IMG/VR virus record: IMGVR_UViG_3300044510_000006
Span: 1-45,018 of that record
Direction: 5' to 3' (one strand)
Length of the DNA stretch: 45,018 nucleotides
From: a virus
The notes below the pieces were generated by a model that was not told where the DNA came from, made no database searches, and saw only the letters and a program-made list of their open reading frames with translations. The translations under genes were made by a program, and so were the position numbers. Shown here piece after piece: positions 7,917 through 14,488 of this stretch (within the stretch, counting starts at the first letter, position 1; each line of letters begins with the position of its first letter).

Positions 7917-8390
7917 TTACAAAGATAGATTATCTTCTATTGATTTTGTGATTGGATCAGTTGACCCAAAAGACCCAACTCCACGATCTGAGCTTGACAA
8001 TTCATCAACTTCAATAAAATTAACTTGTGGAATTGGGATAATGATAATTTGCCCTATTCGGTCGCCAATTTGATAATCATGACCTTCACAATTATCAATA
8101 AACCCGCATGTTTTTTTAAATTTTAAAAACACCTCACCGCGATAACCAGAATCAAGAACACCAACTGAATTACCTAAAATCAAATCTTTCTTTGTGTTGC
8201 TTGAACGTGGAAACAATAGACCTACATATCCATTTGGGATTTCGAAGGCTAAGGATGTGCCGTAAACCACGTTTCCATTATCATCATATTCCTTGCTAGT
8301 TGCTGTTAAATCCATCCCAGCATCACCATGCTTGGCATAAGTTGGGATAACTGCATCTTGTGATAATTTCTTAATTTTTACGCTTAACAT
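7917..8390 (-). CDS. dut: dUTPase (deoxyuridine 5'-triphosphate nucleotidohydrolase)
   Basis: 157 residues from the ATG at 8390, preferred because AGGA lies 8 nt upstream; a TTG at 8408 in frame is less likely. All five trimeric dUTPase motifs are present: HGDAGMDL (21-28), PRSS (61-64), GVLDSGYRGEV (77-87), GDRIGQIIIIP (109-119) and RGVGSFGST (136-144). It hydrolyses dUTP to dUMP and pyrophosphate, keeping uracil out of phage DNA and feeding thymidylate synthesis. It sits in the early operon with the recombination genes. Confidence 0.97.
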   Translation of the reverse strand: MLSVKIKKLSQDAVIPTYAKHGDAGMDLTATSKEYDDNGNVVYGTSLAFEIPNGYVGLLFPRSSNTKKDLILGNSVGVLDSGYRGEVFLKFKKTCGFIDNCEGHDYQIGDRIGQIIIIPIPQVNFIEVDELSSSDRGVGSFGSTDPITKSIEDNLSL

Positions 8391-8400
8391 TTTATAAATC

Positions 8401-8643
8401 CTATTCAACTAAAGAAAAAATTGCTTGAATTGAAAAATATATAATTGCAATGTCAATTAATAACACTGTCAAGGATGCAAATACTTTTACTCCATCCGAT
8501 GTGGTTGATTTTTCTTCATCAATAATCTTTTGCTTGTAAAACTCAATATATCTATCTTTTGTTGAAATCTTTGAATTTCTAGCAGTTCTCATCAAGCTAG
8601 ATAGAATTAGCAACATTAATAAAACTACAATTGTTTGATTCAT
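8401..8643 (-). CDS. Small membrane protein, unknown
   Basis: 80 residues from the ATG at 8643, which overlaps the stop of the preceding gene as ATGA and has GGAAGAG upstream; a GTG at 8655 is the alternative. Two hydrophobic helices are visible (about residues 4-17 and 57-78) separated by a charged loop with KISTKDRYIEFYKQKIIDEE. No family is recognised. It lies between a second small membrane protein and dUTPase. Confidence 0.6.
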   Translation of the reverse strand: MNQTIVVLLMLLILSSLMRTARNSKISTKDRYIEFYKQKIIDEEKSTTSDGVKVFASLTVLLIDIAIIYFSIQAIFSLVE

Positions 8644-8804
8644 CTCTTCCACCACACCTTCTCACGAATAGGATTAAATTTACGCTGATCATCTTGTTTT
8701 CTTTGCACGTATCGCTTCCGCTTATATGCCTCATATAAATATAAGACAACCACAAAAACAAAGCTCAAAACAAAGGATAATAAAATCATTGCTATTGGGT
8801 TCAT
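8640..8804 (-). CDS. Small single-helix membrane protein, unknown
   Basis: 54 residues from the ATG at 8804. This start has AGGAG 8 nt upstream and overlaps the upstream stop (ATGA); longer versions starting at 8843 would run deep into the neighbouring gene. One N-terminal membrane helix (NPIAMILLSFVLSFVFVVVL) is followed by a strongly basic cytoplasmic tail (YKRKRYVQRKQDDQRK). Function unknown. Confidence 0.65.
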   Translation of the reverse strand: MNPIAMILLSFVLSFVFVVVLYLYEAYKRKRYVQRKQDDQRKFNPIREKVWWKR

Positions 8805-9019
8805 TTTGGACGCTCCTCTAGTGAGTCTTGCCACAAATAGCAACCATTAAGATCTAAACCCATGTAACCCAATGGGATACTTTCTTCAAGGCTATCCCGG
8901 CAAGGTATTACGCCATCAAGGAACGGTTCGTAATTAACATATCCATACTTTCTACCATTTGCATCTGTAGCAATCCAATTTACTTCAGGTGGAACATTCG
9001 ACCAATCATATTTACTCAT
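8801..9019 (-). CDS. Small protein of the KYDWS-EVNWIATD family (copy 1)
   Basis: 72 residues. It shares its start (KYDWSNVPPEVNWIATD), the following GYV and the end (SLEERPK) with the product of 29866-30090. The motif EVNWIATDxxGxxYGYV suggests a small beta-sheet domain with conserved tryptophan. Proteins of this type are common in Acinetobacter phages and remain without function. It is in the minus-strand early operon; the other copy lies in the plus-strand cassette near 30 kb. Confidence 0.7.
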   Translation of the reverse strand: MSKYDWSNVPPEVNWIATDANGRKYGYVNYEPFLDGVIPCRDSLEESIPLGYMGLDLNGCYLWQDSLEERPK

Positions 9020-9309
9020 TTCTTCAGCTCCAAATATCGTTGCCCTCTATTACGCATTACTTCTAACGCACCTTCACGTTTTAAATTCTTGATAAACTCC
9101 ACTCCATATTTAAGCCATTGCGTTAAAAACAATTCGTACCGTTCCTTGCAATAGTCGTTAATTTCATAATAATCAGCATCCGAAAAATAAATTTCAGCCA
9201 CCTTTCCGTTTTTACGCATAACAATATTGCCTTTACGCTCGTTTAAGTTATGCCCACCTTTCTGCATCCAAAAAACAAACACAAAGACCAATGATTCCTT
9301 GATTTTCAT
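9016..9309 (-). CDS. Hypothetical early protein
   Basis: 97 residues from an ATG with GGAGG 5 nt upstream, a strong ribosome site. Not recognised. The first 15 residues are hydrophobic (ESLVFVFVFWM) but interrupted by charge, so a membrane anchor is uncertain. The rest is charged and probably helical (DYCKERYELFLTQWLKYGVE...). It begins immediately after the exonuclease stop, so it is probably produced with the recombination proteins. Confidence 0.65.
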   Translation of the reverse strand: MKIKESLVFVFVFWMQKGGHNLNERKGNIVMRKNGKVAEIYFSDADYYEINDYCKERYELFLTQWLKYGVEFIKNLKREGALEVMRNRGQRYLELKK

Positions 9310-10065
9310 TTATCCTCCAAAAACTAAAGTCTTGGCATATTCTCTAGCCATTTCGACTTTTAGTTTAATTAAGTCAATTTTCTTTTGATCATATTCAACT
9401 CTATACGATGAAATACGATCACTAGGATTCATCTCTAAAACATAGTCGATATGCAAATATTCATCATCATATCGAGTTAAGCATTCTTTAGGTGTTGGCA
9501 TTAGGATAAAGTCAAGATAAGCCTCATTAATTATTTTTGGCTCGTAATCATGATTTTCTCTTAACAGATTCATGTATCCCAATTGTTGCCAATCATAACC
9601 AGCGTCTAATGCTTTGCCTTCAATATCTTCCTTAAAGTATTCCATAGTCCAATATGACCACGGGCATTTTGTGTCACGTATTGCTGTATTGGTAATAATG
9701 TCTGGTTCGCCAGTGATCCATTCATTAGTAAAACGAATCGTATTCTTTTCAGCACTAATAAACTTCTGCTGCATTAGAAACAAGATTGCGTCATCTTCCA
9801 CTAAATTCCCTTTTCTTGTCTCTTTACTTCCAGTAAACTTACTTGGAGCTTTATGTCTTAACTGCCTAGCTTTTTCCTTGACCAGTGTTTTAGCAGTAGC
9901 CGATAAAGTTTTATCCAGAAGATCATCTAAAATCTTTTGTTCCTCATCGGTACGTTTTTTCTTCGCCTTTATTGCTTGAACTTCTTCTGTGAGAAATGCA
10001 GAGTCAATAGACTTTGCATTCCCCATTAGTCGATGAAGTTCAGAACATCGAAAGATTAGATTCAT
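9310..10065 (-). CDS. YqaJ-like / lambda exonuclease-type recombination nuclease
   Basis: 251 residues. PD-(D/E)xK nuclease motifs are visible: RKGNLVEDDAI (Glu near residue 89), GEPDIIT (Asp near 119) and IRDTKCPWS (Asp-x-Lys near 130). This matches YqaJ-type viral recombinases, which resect double-stranded DNA 5' to 3' and leave a 3' tail for the partner annealing protein. The gene overlaps recT by 4 nt, the usual Red-type pairing. A role in phage recombination, concatemer formation and repair is inferred from family and context. Confidence 0.85.
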   Translation of the reverse strand: MNLIFRCSELHRLMGNAKSIDSAFLTEEVQAIKAKKKRTDEEQKILDDLLDKTLSATAKTLVKEKARQLRHKAPSKFTGSKETRKGNLVEDDAILFLMQQKFISAEKNTIRFTNEWITGEPDIITNTAIRDTKCPWSYWTMEYFKEDIEGKALDAGYDWQQLGYMNLLRENHDYEPKIINEAYLDFILMPTPKECLTRYDDEYLHIDYVLEMNPSDRISSYRVEYDQKKIDLIKLKVEMAREYAKTLVFGG

Positions 10066-10961
10066 AACACCTCAACTATTTTCTTTTGCTCTTCGCTTAA
10101 TGCGTAAATATCTGGATTTAAAGCATGCTCTTTAGTTAAGCTTCCAGCTTCAATAGCCGCCACGAATTGCGGGAATTGATCCTCGGAAATCAATCGAGCT
10201 AATGGCTTTTCACTCTCTTGTTCGTTATCAACATACGAAGCTTCACCGTCTTCATTAATCACTGCTTGATCAAATTCAATTGCCTGTTGAAGCTCAACCG
10301 ACATAGGAGCATATTTTGAGATAAGCAATTTAATGACAGTCTTTTGACACATTGCATCCCAATTTTGGTGCCAAACAGAATAGTTTTGCCCTTTCGATTT
10401 TGCAGTTTTATACGTCTGGCTATACTTGCTTGCATGCTGTTCAAGCTCTTCATTAGTCATTGTTAAATGAGCTTCAAACCCTGTCACAGTCTCAAGATAA
10501 GCTAGATACCCAATAACCTCTCCACTAACTTTTTGTGGAATGAATGAAGTTAAACGAGCCTTTACACTTTCTTCTGTATCTGTGTCATAAACTGCAATTG
10601 AGGCAATCTTTTTAATCTGACCAGAGCGCTGAGCCAATTGTAAATAGCCTTTCCACCCCATTTGAAATTGCGCTTCTTGATTTCCACTTTGGCGGTTTTT
10701 GAATGGAACAATATAAGCAAAACCAAGATTATTATTTAATGGCAAATTAAGCGCACAAGCCGTATAAACAGCGCCTATCACGGATTCAGGAGTTGATTGC
10801 GCCAATAACCCGTTTGAATTAATCACTTGCATTACAGACGTAATATAGCTATCAGATTTACGCCCTATCATTTCCTCAATGCGCTTCATCACCGATGGAT
10901 TGCTAAGCGTTTGTTTAATCGCTAATGCATTTTGTTTTTGCTGCTGTGTTAGATTGCTCAT
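10062..10961 (-). CDS. recT: RecT single-strand annealing protein
   Basis: 299 residues, the usual length for RecT. Characteristic segments are LTQQQKQNALAIKQTLSN at the start, the core NLPLNNNLGFAYIVPFKN (about residues 73-90) and FQMGWKGYLQLAQRSGQIKK (about 97-118). It binds single-stranded DNA and anneals complementary strands, working with the YqaJ-like nuclease encoded next to it. Residues 240-299 are acidic and less conserved. It is the second largest gene of the early minus-strand operon. Confidence 0.95.
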   Translation of the reverse strand: MSNLTQQQKQNALAIKQTLSNPSVMKRIEEMIGRKSDSYITSVMQVINSNGLLAQSTPESVIGAVYTACALNLPLNNNLGFAYIVPFKNRQSGNQEAQFQMGWKGYLQLAQRSGQIKKIASIAVYDTDTEESVKARLTSFIPQKVSGEVIGYLAYLETVTGFEAHLTMTNEELEQHASKYSQTYKTAKSKGQNYSVWHQNWDAMCQKTVIKLLISKYAPMSVELQQAIEFDQAVINEDGEASYVDNEQESEKPLARLISEDQFPQFVAAIEAGSLTKEHALNPDIYALSEEQKKIVEVL

Positions 10962-11140
10962 TTAGAAATCTCCAATAATTTAAGTAATGTTTCTTGTCTT
11001 TCCTGATGCTGAATCTCTCGATATTCATGCATACGTTTTCTGTATTCTTTAGAGTCAATCACATTCATTTGATACGCCGTTTCAATTGACCAGAAGTAAG
11101 CATCTGCGCCATGTTCTTTCACATCATCAAGCCAACTCAT
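10958..11140 (-). CDS. Small hypothetical early protein
   Basis: 60 residues, overlapping recT by 4 nt and the lipoprotein gene by 4 nt. The sequence is charged and probably wholly helical (YRKRMHEYREIQHQERQETL). The pattern SWLDDVKEHGADAYFWSIET resembles short phage proteins found before recombination genes, but no function is known. The coupling to recT suggests co-expression with recombination functions. Confidence 0.65.
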   Translation of the reverse strand: MSWLDDVKEHGADAYFWSIETAYQMNVIDSKEYRKRMHEYREIQHQERQETLLKLLEISK

Positions 11141-11472
11141 TCCATTTTCTCCGCAATTTCGTTTTCAATTACTTGAACAATGTTTGATACTTCTTCACTA
11201 GGTAAAACATAGTCTTCTGTTTCGCCATCTTCGTTAAAAACTTTAACGTCATTTACAGATTCGACTTCAACATCTCTCCATGATTGGAATCCGTTGCCAT
11301 CTTTAAAGAATCGACCTTCAAACTCAACTTCTAAAACCAAATCACCAGACTTAATAGCAGCTACGTTATGCTCCATATCTAACGATTCAACTTCATATGG
11401 GCCTGTAATAACTGGTTTACCTGAACATGCAGCTAACGCAACAGAAGCAGCTAAAATTAATGCATTTTTCAT
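11137..11472 (-). CDS. Phage-encoded lipoprotein
   Basis: 111 residues with a clear lipoprotein signal: basic start MKN, hydrophobic core ALILAASVALAAC, and a lipobox with Cys16 followed by SGKP. The mature part is acidic and predicted beta-rich. Cys-modified early phage proteins often act in the envelope against superinfection, but that is a guess here. It is the first gene after the early leftward promoter at 11500-11528. Confidence 0.75.
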   Translation of the reverse strand: MKNALILAASVALAACSGKPVITGPYEVESLDMEHNVAAIKSGDLVLEVEFEGRFFKDGNGFQSWRDVEVESVNDVKVFNEDGETEDYVLPSEEVSNIVQVIENEIAEKME

Positions 11473-11492
11473 AATGTTTACCCCTTGTTTAT

Positions 11493-11528
11493 ATTCTCAA
11501 TAGTAAATGAATTGAATGGATGTGTCAA
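11493..11528 (-). promoter_or_regulatory. Early leftward promoter with operator-like element
   Basis: On the minus strand TTGACA (11528-11523), a 17-bp spacer and TACTAT (11505-11500) form a near-consensus sigma70 promoter. The -10 box runs into TGAGAAT, giving the repeated TTTACTATTGAGAAT element (11507-11493). It drives the lipoprotein, recombination and dUTPase genes. Confidence 0.85.
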
Positions 11529-11544
11529 GCGCAAATATTAAAAA

Positions 11545-11560
11545 AGCTCCCGAAGGAGCT
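11545..11560 (-). terminator. Terminator of the leftward regulator operon
   Basis: AGCTCC, four-base loop, GGAGCT; read on the minus strand it is followed by TTTTTT. It lies 5 nt after the stop of the small membrane protein and shields the early leftward promoter from transcription coming from the regulator gene. Confidence 0.88.
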
Positions 11561-11564
11561 AATT

Positions 11565-11816
11565 TTAATCTAAATTCATAATCATGCGCTTTTCAAGCTC
11601 TGATCTAGGGATGTACTTCCCCTTGTGTTCAACAAAACAACCGTTCCATATAGAAAAATCTGTTTTTCTTTCAGTTAATTTACCATAGTTTTGGCAAGAA
11701 TAAGCTTGAAATGGAGCAGCGGCAACCTTTATAACTACCACCAAAACAATACCAGCAATAATATACATCAAACCCAAAAAACATAATTCTTTCATCTCAA
11801 TCCACACCCTGAACAT
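11565..11816 (-). CDS. Small membrane protein downstream of the regulator
   Basis: 83 residues from the ATG at 11816, or 76 from the ATG at 11795; neither has a strong ribosome site. One long membrane helix (about residues 11-35, CFLGLMYIIAGIVLVVVIKV) is followed by a polar domain with two cysteines (C41 and C60), perhaps a disulphide if it faces the periplasm. Co-transcribed with the HTH membrane protein and closed by its own terminator. No family recognised. Confidence 0.6.
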   Translation of the reverse strand: MFRVWIEMKELCFLGLMYIIAGIVLVVVIKVAAAPFQAYSCQNYGKLTERKTDFSIWNGCFVEHKGKYIPRSELEKRMIMNLD

Positions 11817-11861
11817 TTATGATTCAAAAACAATTTGTACTTACAACAAATCTTGCAAAAC

Positions 11862-12635
11862 TCAACCACCAATAGAGCCCTTCAAGAAGAATAGCGCCGT
11901 TAAAATTGCAATAACAATTAAAATAATGATTCGTTCGCGCTTGATCTTTGATTTAAGGCTATCGACATTTGCTTCGTGAGAATTCTCCCCATACTCCAAT
12001 GCTTTTGATAGCTCACTGATTTGATATGAATCATGATCTTTAATTGATTTTAATCTATCAATTTGATCTTGTTTTTCTGAAATAATTTTCACATCCTTAT
12101 CATGAATTTTCTTGGCTTCATCGTTTTGCTTAATCAATCCACTGATAGCCAAATCTTTACTTTCGATAACCTTTTTAAGATCTGAAATTTCTTTGTCTTT
12201 CGATTCAATTTCATCAGCAAGGTTTGAAACAAAAGTATCGTCAACCTCTGGCTGATTTAGCAATTTATCCAGCTCAGCAATAACCTTATTCTGAACCTTT
12301 TCGCTTTGCGGCTGGTTAAGCATCTTGGCGATATAAGGGCGGGATTTACCCATCTTTAAAGATAATTCACTATTGTTTAAACCAAGTTCTTTTTTGGCTT
12401 GATGGATTTTTTTGATCATTTCATTTTCTGAATATTTCTCCATGAATTCATCAAAACTAATTTTCGATCCATTAGGGCGATCTGAAAACCAAAACACCTG
12501 ACCAACACCAACAGTAATATTTTTATTCCCTGTATGGTTATTATCATTTACTAATCCATGATTTATTAAAACTTTTTCCGCTTCATTTCTCTGATTTAAA
12601 TCTTTGCACATAATCGCAATATTTTCGATATTCAT
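11862..12635 (-). CDS. HTH protein with coiled coil and C-terminal membrane anchor
   Basis: 257 residues from the ATG at 12635, which has AGGAGA 8 nt upstream; a GTG at 12662 would sit at the transcription start and is rejected. Residues 84-108 (LGLNNSELSLKMGKSRPYIA) form a Cro/CI or KorB-type helix-turn-helix, residues about 140-212 a charged coiled coil with heptads, and residues 236-251 a hydrophobic helix (IIILIVIAILTALFFL) near the C-terminus. The arrangement predicts a DNA-binding protein held at the inner membrane. Its promoter is divergent from the small HTH gene, as in a regulatory switch. Role as repressor or DNA tether is inference. Confidence 0.72.
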   Translation of the reverse strand: MNIENIAIMCKDLNQRNEAEKVLINHGLVNDNNHTGNKNITVGVGQVFWFSDRPNGSKISFDEFMEKYSENEMIKKIHQAKKELGLNNSELSLKMGKSRPYIAKMLNQPQSEKVQNKVIAELDKLLNQPEVDDTFVSNLADEIESKDKEISDLKKVIESKDLAISGLIKQNDEAKKIHDKDVKIISEKQDQIDRLKSIKDHDSYQISELSKALEYGENSHEANVDSLKSKIKRERIIILIVIAILTALFFLKGSIGG

Positions 12636-12663
12636 CTTTGCTTCTCCTGTTAAGATAATCACT

Positions 12664-12691
12664 ATAGTAAACTAATATTTATAATTTGCAA
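12664..12691 (-). promoter_or_regulatory. Leftward promoter of the HTH membrane-protein gene
   Basis: Minus strand TTGCAA (12691-12686), 16-bp spacer, TACTAT (12669-12664), followed by AGTGATT, a degenerate form of the operator element. The -35 box is shared with the rightward promoter. Confidence 0.75.
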
Positions 12692-12714
12692 TAGTTAATT
12701 TAATAAACTACAAT
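12686..12714 (+). promoter_or_regulatory. Rightward promoter of the small HTH gene
   Basis: TTGCAA (12686-12691), 17-bp spacer, TACAAT (12709-12714). TTGCAA is self-complementary, so the same six bases serve as -35 for both divergent promoters; only one polymerase could bind at a time. Confidence 0.78.
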
Positions 12715-12736
12715 GAAGAAAAATTAGGAGTTTAAA

Positions 12737-13162
12737 ATGAAAGTATTGAAAGTTTTTGAAGGGACGGCAGAAGTGGTTGATTTTGAATTAACTACTCGAA
12801 GCTTCTTCTATAAGGGAGAAAAGTTAAAGCACGAACCAAATAGCAAAAAAACAGGTTTGCTAGCAAAGCGAAAAGTCTCAGATGATAATGAGCCAGAATA
12901 TTTCTACAGTCTGAATAGTGACTATGTAAAAGAAAACTACCCTAAATTATTTACAGGGATGCGTAGTGTTGATTGGCCAAAAATTATTGATGAAGTATTT
13001 AAATACAACAACATTTCTCAACATCAGCTTGGGAATATGACTGGAATCTCAACTGCATATATTCAGTGGTTGCGTGAAGGCGTTCGCAAAAACCCAAGTT
13101 TTGAAATGGGTATGGCTATTATAAATCTGCACCCAAACAAAAAAGAACTTTTGGAAATTTGA
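12737..13162 (+). CDS. HTH transcription regulator (candidate repressor)
   Basis: 141 residues with AGGAG before the start. Residues about 80-130 (WPKIIDEVFKYNNISQHQLG, then MTGISTAYIQWLREG) form a helix-turn-helix of the Cro/CI class. The N-terminal 70 residues are a charged beta-rich region of unknown role. Single-gene transcription unit: own promoter upstream and own terminator downstream. Facing the HTH membrane-protein gene across a shared promoter region, it is the best candidate for the protein reading the TTTACTATTGAGAAT elements, but this is inferred. Confidence 0.75.
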   Translation: MKVLKVFEGTAEVVDFELTTRSFFYKGEKLKHEPNSKKTGLLAKRKVSDDNEPEYFYSLNSDYVKENYPKLFTGMRSVDWPKIIDEVFKYNNISQHQLGNMTGISTAYIQWLREGVRKNPSFEMGMAIINLHPNKKELLEI

Positions 13163-13178
13163 TAATTTAAAGCAAATC

Positions 13179-13202
13179 AACCCTCCTAGTGAGGGTTTTA
13201 TT
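13179..13202 (+). terminator. Terminator after the HTH regulator
   Basis: AACCCTC, loop CTAGT, GAGGGTT, then TTATTTT. It closes the single-gene regulator unit. Confidence 0.85.
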
Positions 13203-13214
13203 TTGAATATAATA

Positions 13215-13229
13215 TTTACTATTGAGAAT
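13215..13229 (+). promoter_or_regulatory. Operator-like element before the replication-side operon
   Basis: TTTACTATTGAGAAT, identical to the copies at 20057 and 28637. TACTAT (13217-13222) could be a -10 but the -35 position is poor; alternatively TTTACT (13215-13220), 17 bp and TAAGAT (13238-13243) could be the promoter with the element over its -35. Confidence 0.65.
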
Positions 13230-13266
13230 TAATTAGGTAAGATTGTTTTTATTTGGAGTTAATAGA

Positions 13267-13509
13267 ATGAACACAGTAATTAATGACGGATTTATGAATC
13301 CTGACCGTTTTGGATATGCAGCAATTCCTTTTAAGATTAGTGATAAGGAGCCTAGAAAGGATGTGCCAATATGGAGAATCAATCGAACAAATGCTAGGTC
13401 TATGGGCAAGAGATTCTACGAACATACTAAGCCTTGCAAATGTGGTTCATTACTAAGACGTGTTTATAACAACGAGTGTTTTGATTGTTGGAGGGAGAGT
13501 AAGAAATGA
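13267..13509 (+). CDS. Small zinc-ribbon protein
   Basis: 80 residues from the ATG at 13267, with GGAG about 9 nt upstream. The C-terminal segment PCKCGSLLRRVYNNECFDCW contains CxC...CxxC, a probable zinc ribbon. The N-terminal half includes RINRTNARSMGKRFYEH. No enzyme motif. First gene after the operator element at 13215, overlapping the next gene by ATGA, so probably an early regulator or nucleic-acid-binding protein. Confidence 0.65.
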   Translation: MNTVINDGFMNPDRFGYAAIPFKISDKEPRKDVPIWRINRTNARSMGKRFYEHTKPCKCGSLLRRVYNNECFDCWRESKK

Positions 13510-13949
13510 AAAATGAACTTGAATTGCTAAAATCAATATGTGAGCAACAGGTTTTAAACCTAATGAATAAGTGCGAATGGAACACTTTCCCAAAATACCG
13601 AAAAGTTAAAGATTATGAAATAAGGTTGACTGATGTTTGTTTATGGCATACGCAATTATGGACTTCAGCAAAAAGAAGATATGTTGCCAACAAGCTAGAA
13701 AAGTTGGGAATATTGGAAGTAATAAAAAGAAGATCTTATTCGCCAGTATGCATTAGATTTATAGATGAAAAATATAATTTATTTATATTTGATCTATGCC
13801 AAAAATCTTTAATTGGGTTTGAGTATGTTAGCGGAAATGGCTGGAATTCATATCCTCAATACACAAAAACAACCCGCGGAGAATCTGAAATCTCAAGAAT
13901 ATCCAATATAATATATAATCAAATATTACAAGACTTTAATTTGCATTAA
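13506..13949 (+). CDS. Hypothetical protein, possible winged helix
   Basis: 147 residues. Not recognised. Residues about 40-80 (RLTDVCLWHTQLWTSAKRRYVANKLEKLGILEVIKRRSYS) have the helix-helix-strand pattern of a winged helix, with a basic putative recognition helix, but this is only suggestive. The C-terminal half is aromatic-rich. Coupled to the zinc-ribbon gene and followed by a strong terminator, so the two form one small operon. Confidence 0.6.
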   Translation: MKNELELLKSICEQQVLNLMNKCEWNTFPKYRKVKDYEIRLTDVCLWHTQLWTSAKRRYVANKLEKLGILEVIKRRSYSPVCIRFIDEKYNLFIFDLCQKSLIGFEYVSGNGWNSYPQYTKTTRGESEISRISNIIYNQILQDFNLH

Positions 13950-13953
13950 TATT

Positions 13954-13972
13954 AAGCCCTTCGGGGCTTTTT
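13954..13972 (+). terminator. Terminator after the zinc-ribbon operon
   Basis: AAGCCC, UUCG loop, GGGCTT and a T run, 5 nt after the stop codon. Between it and the gene starting at 14092 is about 120 nt of AT-rich sequence with a possible promoter (TTAGAC, 18 bp, CATAAT near 14032-14061). Confidence 0.88.
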
Positions 13973-14091
13973 ATTTGCCCTTTGTATCAGTTTTTCTTAT
14001 AAATTTTAATTTAATTAATAAAAATTATTTATTAGACACAGTCAATAAAACATTACATAATGACATTACACAAAGCAAAAGGAGATTAGAA

Positions 14092-14265
14092 TTGTCCAAG
14101 CCAGCAACTTCATTTTTATTTTTAGGTGAACTAAAACCGCTTGAAAGTACGGTTATTGAAAACACCAAGAGAACAAAAGTCCGTGATGCTATTCGCCGTT
14201 ATGGGGATAGAAAGTTTAATACAACTCAAGTTGGAAACAATGTAATTGTAACTCGTATTCAGTGA
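14092..14265 (+). CDS. Small basic protein before the replication genes
   Basis: 57 residues from a TTG at 14092, chosen because AAAGGAG lies 7 nt upstream; the frame is open further upstream but without a ribosome site. The sequence is basic and helical in the middle (NTKRTKVRDAIRRYGDRKF) and ends in TTQVGNNVIVTRIQ. It could be a DNA-binding protein, but no family is recognised. It is the first gene of the replication operon. Confidence 0.55.
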   Translation: MSKPATSFLFLGELKPLESTVIENTKRTKVRDAIRRYGDRKFNTTQVGNNVIVTRIQ

Positions 14266-14275
14266 GGGTTATTTA

Positions 14276-14488
14276 ATGAACGAAATGCCAAAAGAAGCCC
14301 TGTTTTTCATAACTTGGTTTGAAAAAGAATATCCCGAATTTATCAATCAATTTGGTGAAGTAAAGAATTTTTATGATTCCAAATCAGATGAATTCATGAT
14401 TCAAGAAATTCAAGACGCTTACATTGATCGAAAGAAAGGAAATGAACCGATGCCAATGTATTTCGGTGTTAGTGGTCAGTTTAGATGA
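14276..14488 (+). CDS. Hypothetical protein in the replication operon
   Basis: 70 residues, acidic and aromatic-rich (FFITWFEKEYPEFINQFGEV). No motif recognised. It starts 10 nt after the preceding stop and ends directly at the replication initiator start, so it is co-transcribed with the replication genes. A modulator of the initiator is possible but not supported by any motif. Confidence 0.6.
   Translation: MNEMPKEALFFITWFEKEYPEFINQFGEVKNFYDSKSDEFMIQEIQDAYIDRKKGNEPMPMYFGVSGQFR

Noticed and set aside
11862-13162. Temperate lysis-lysogeny module
   Set aside because: The divergent HTH genes look like a switch, but no integrase, excisionase, partition or attachment site is seen anywhere in the genome; lysogeny cannot be claimed.
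13975-14091. Longer version of the 14092 gene beginning at 13975
   Set aside because: The region is AT-rich intergenic sequence directly after a terminator, with no ribosome site; the TTG at 14092 has AAAGGAG at good distance.
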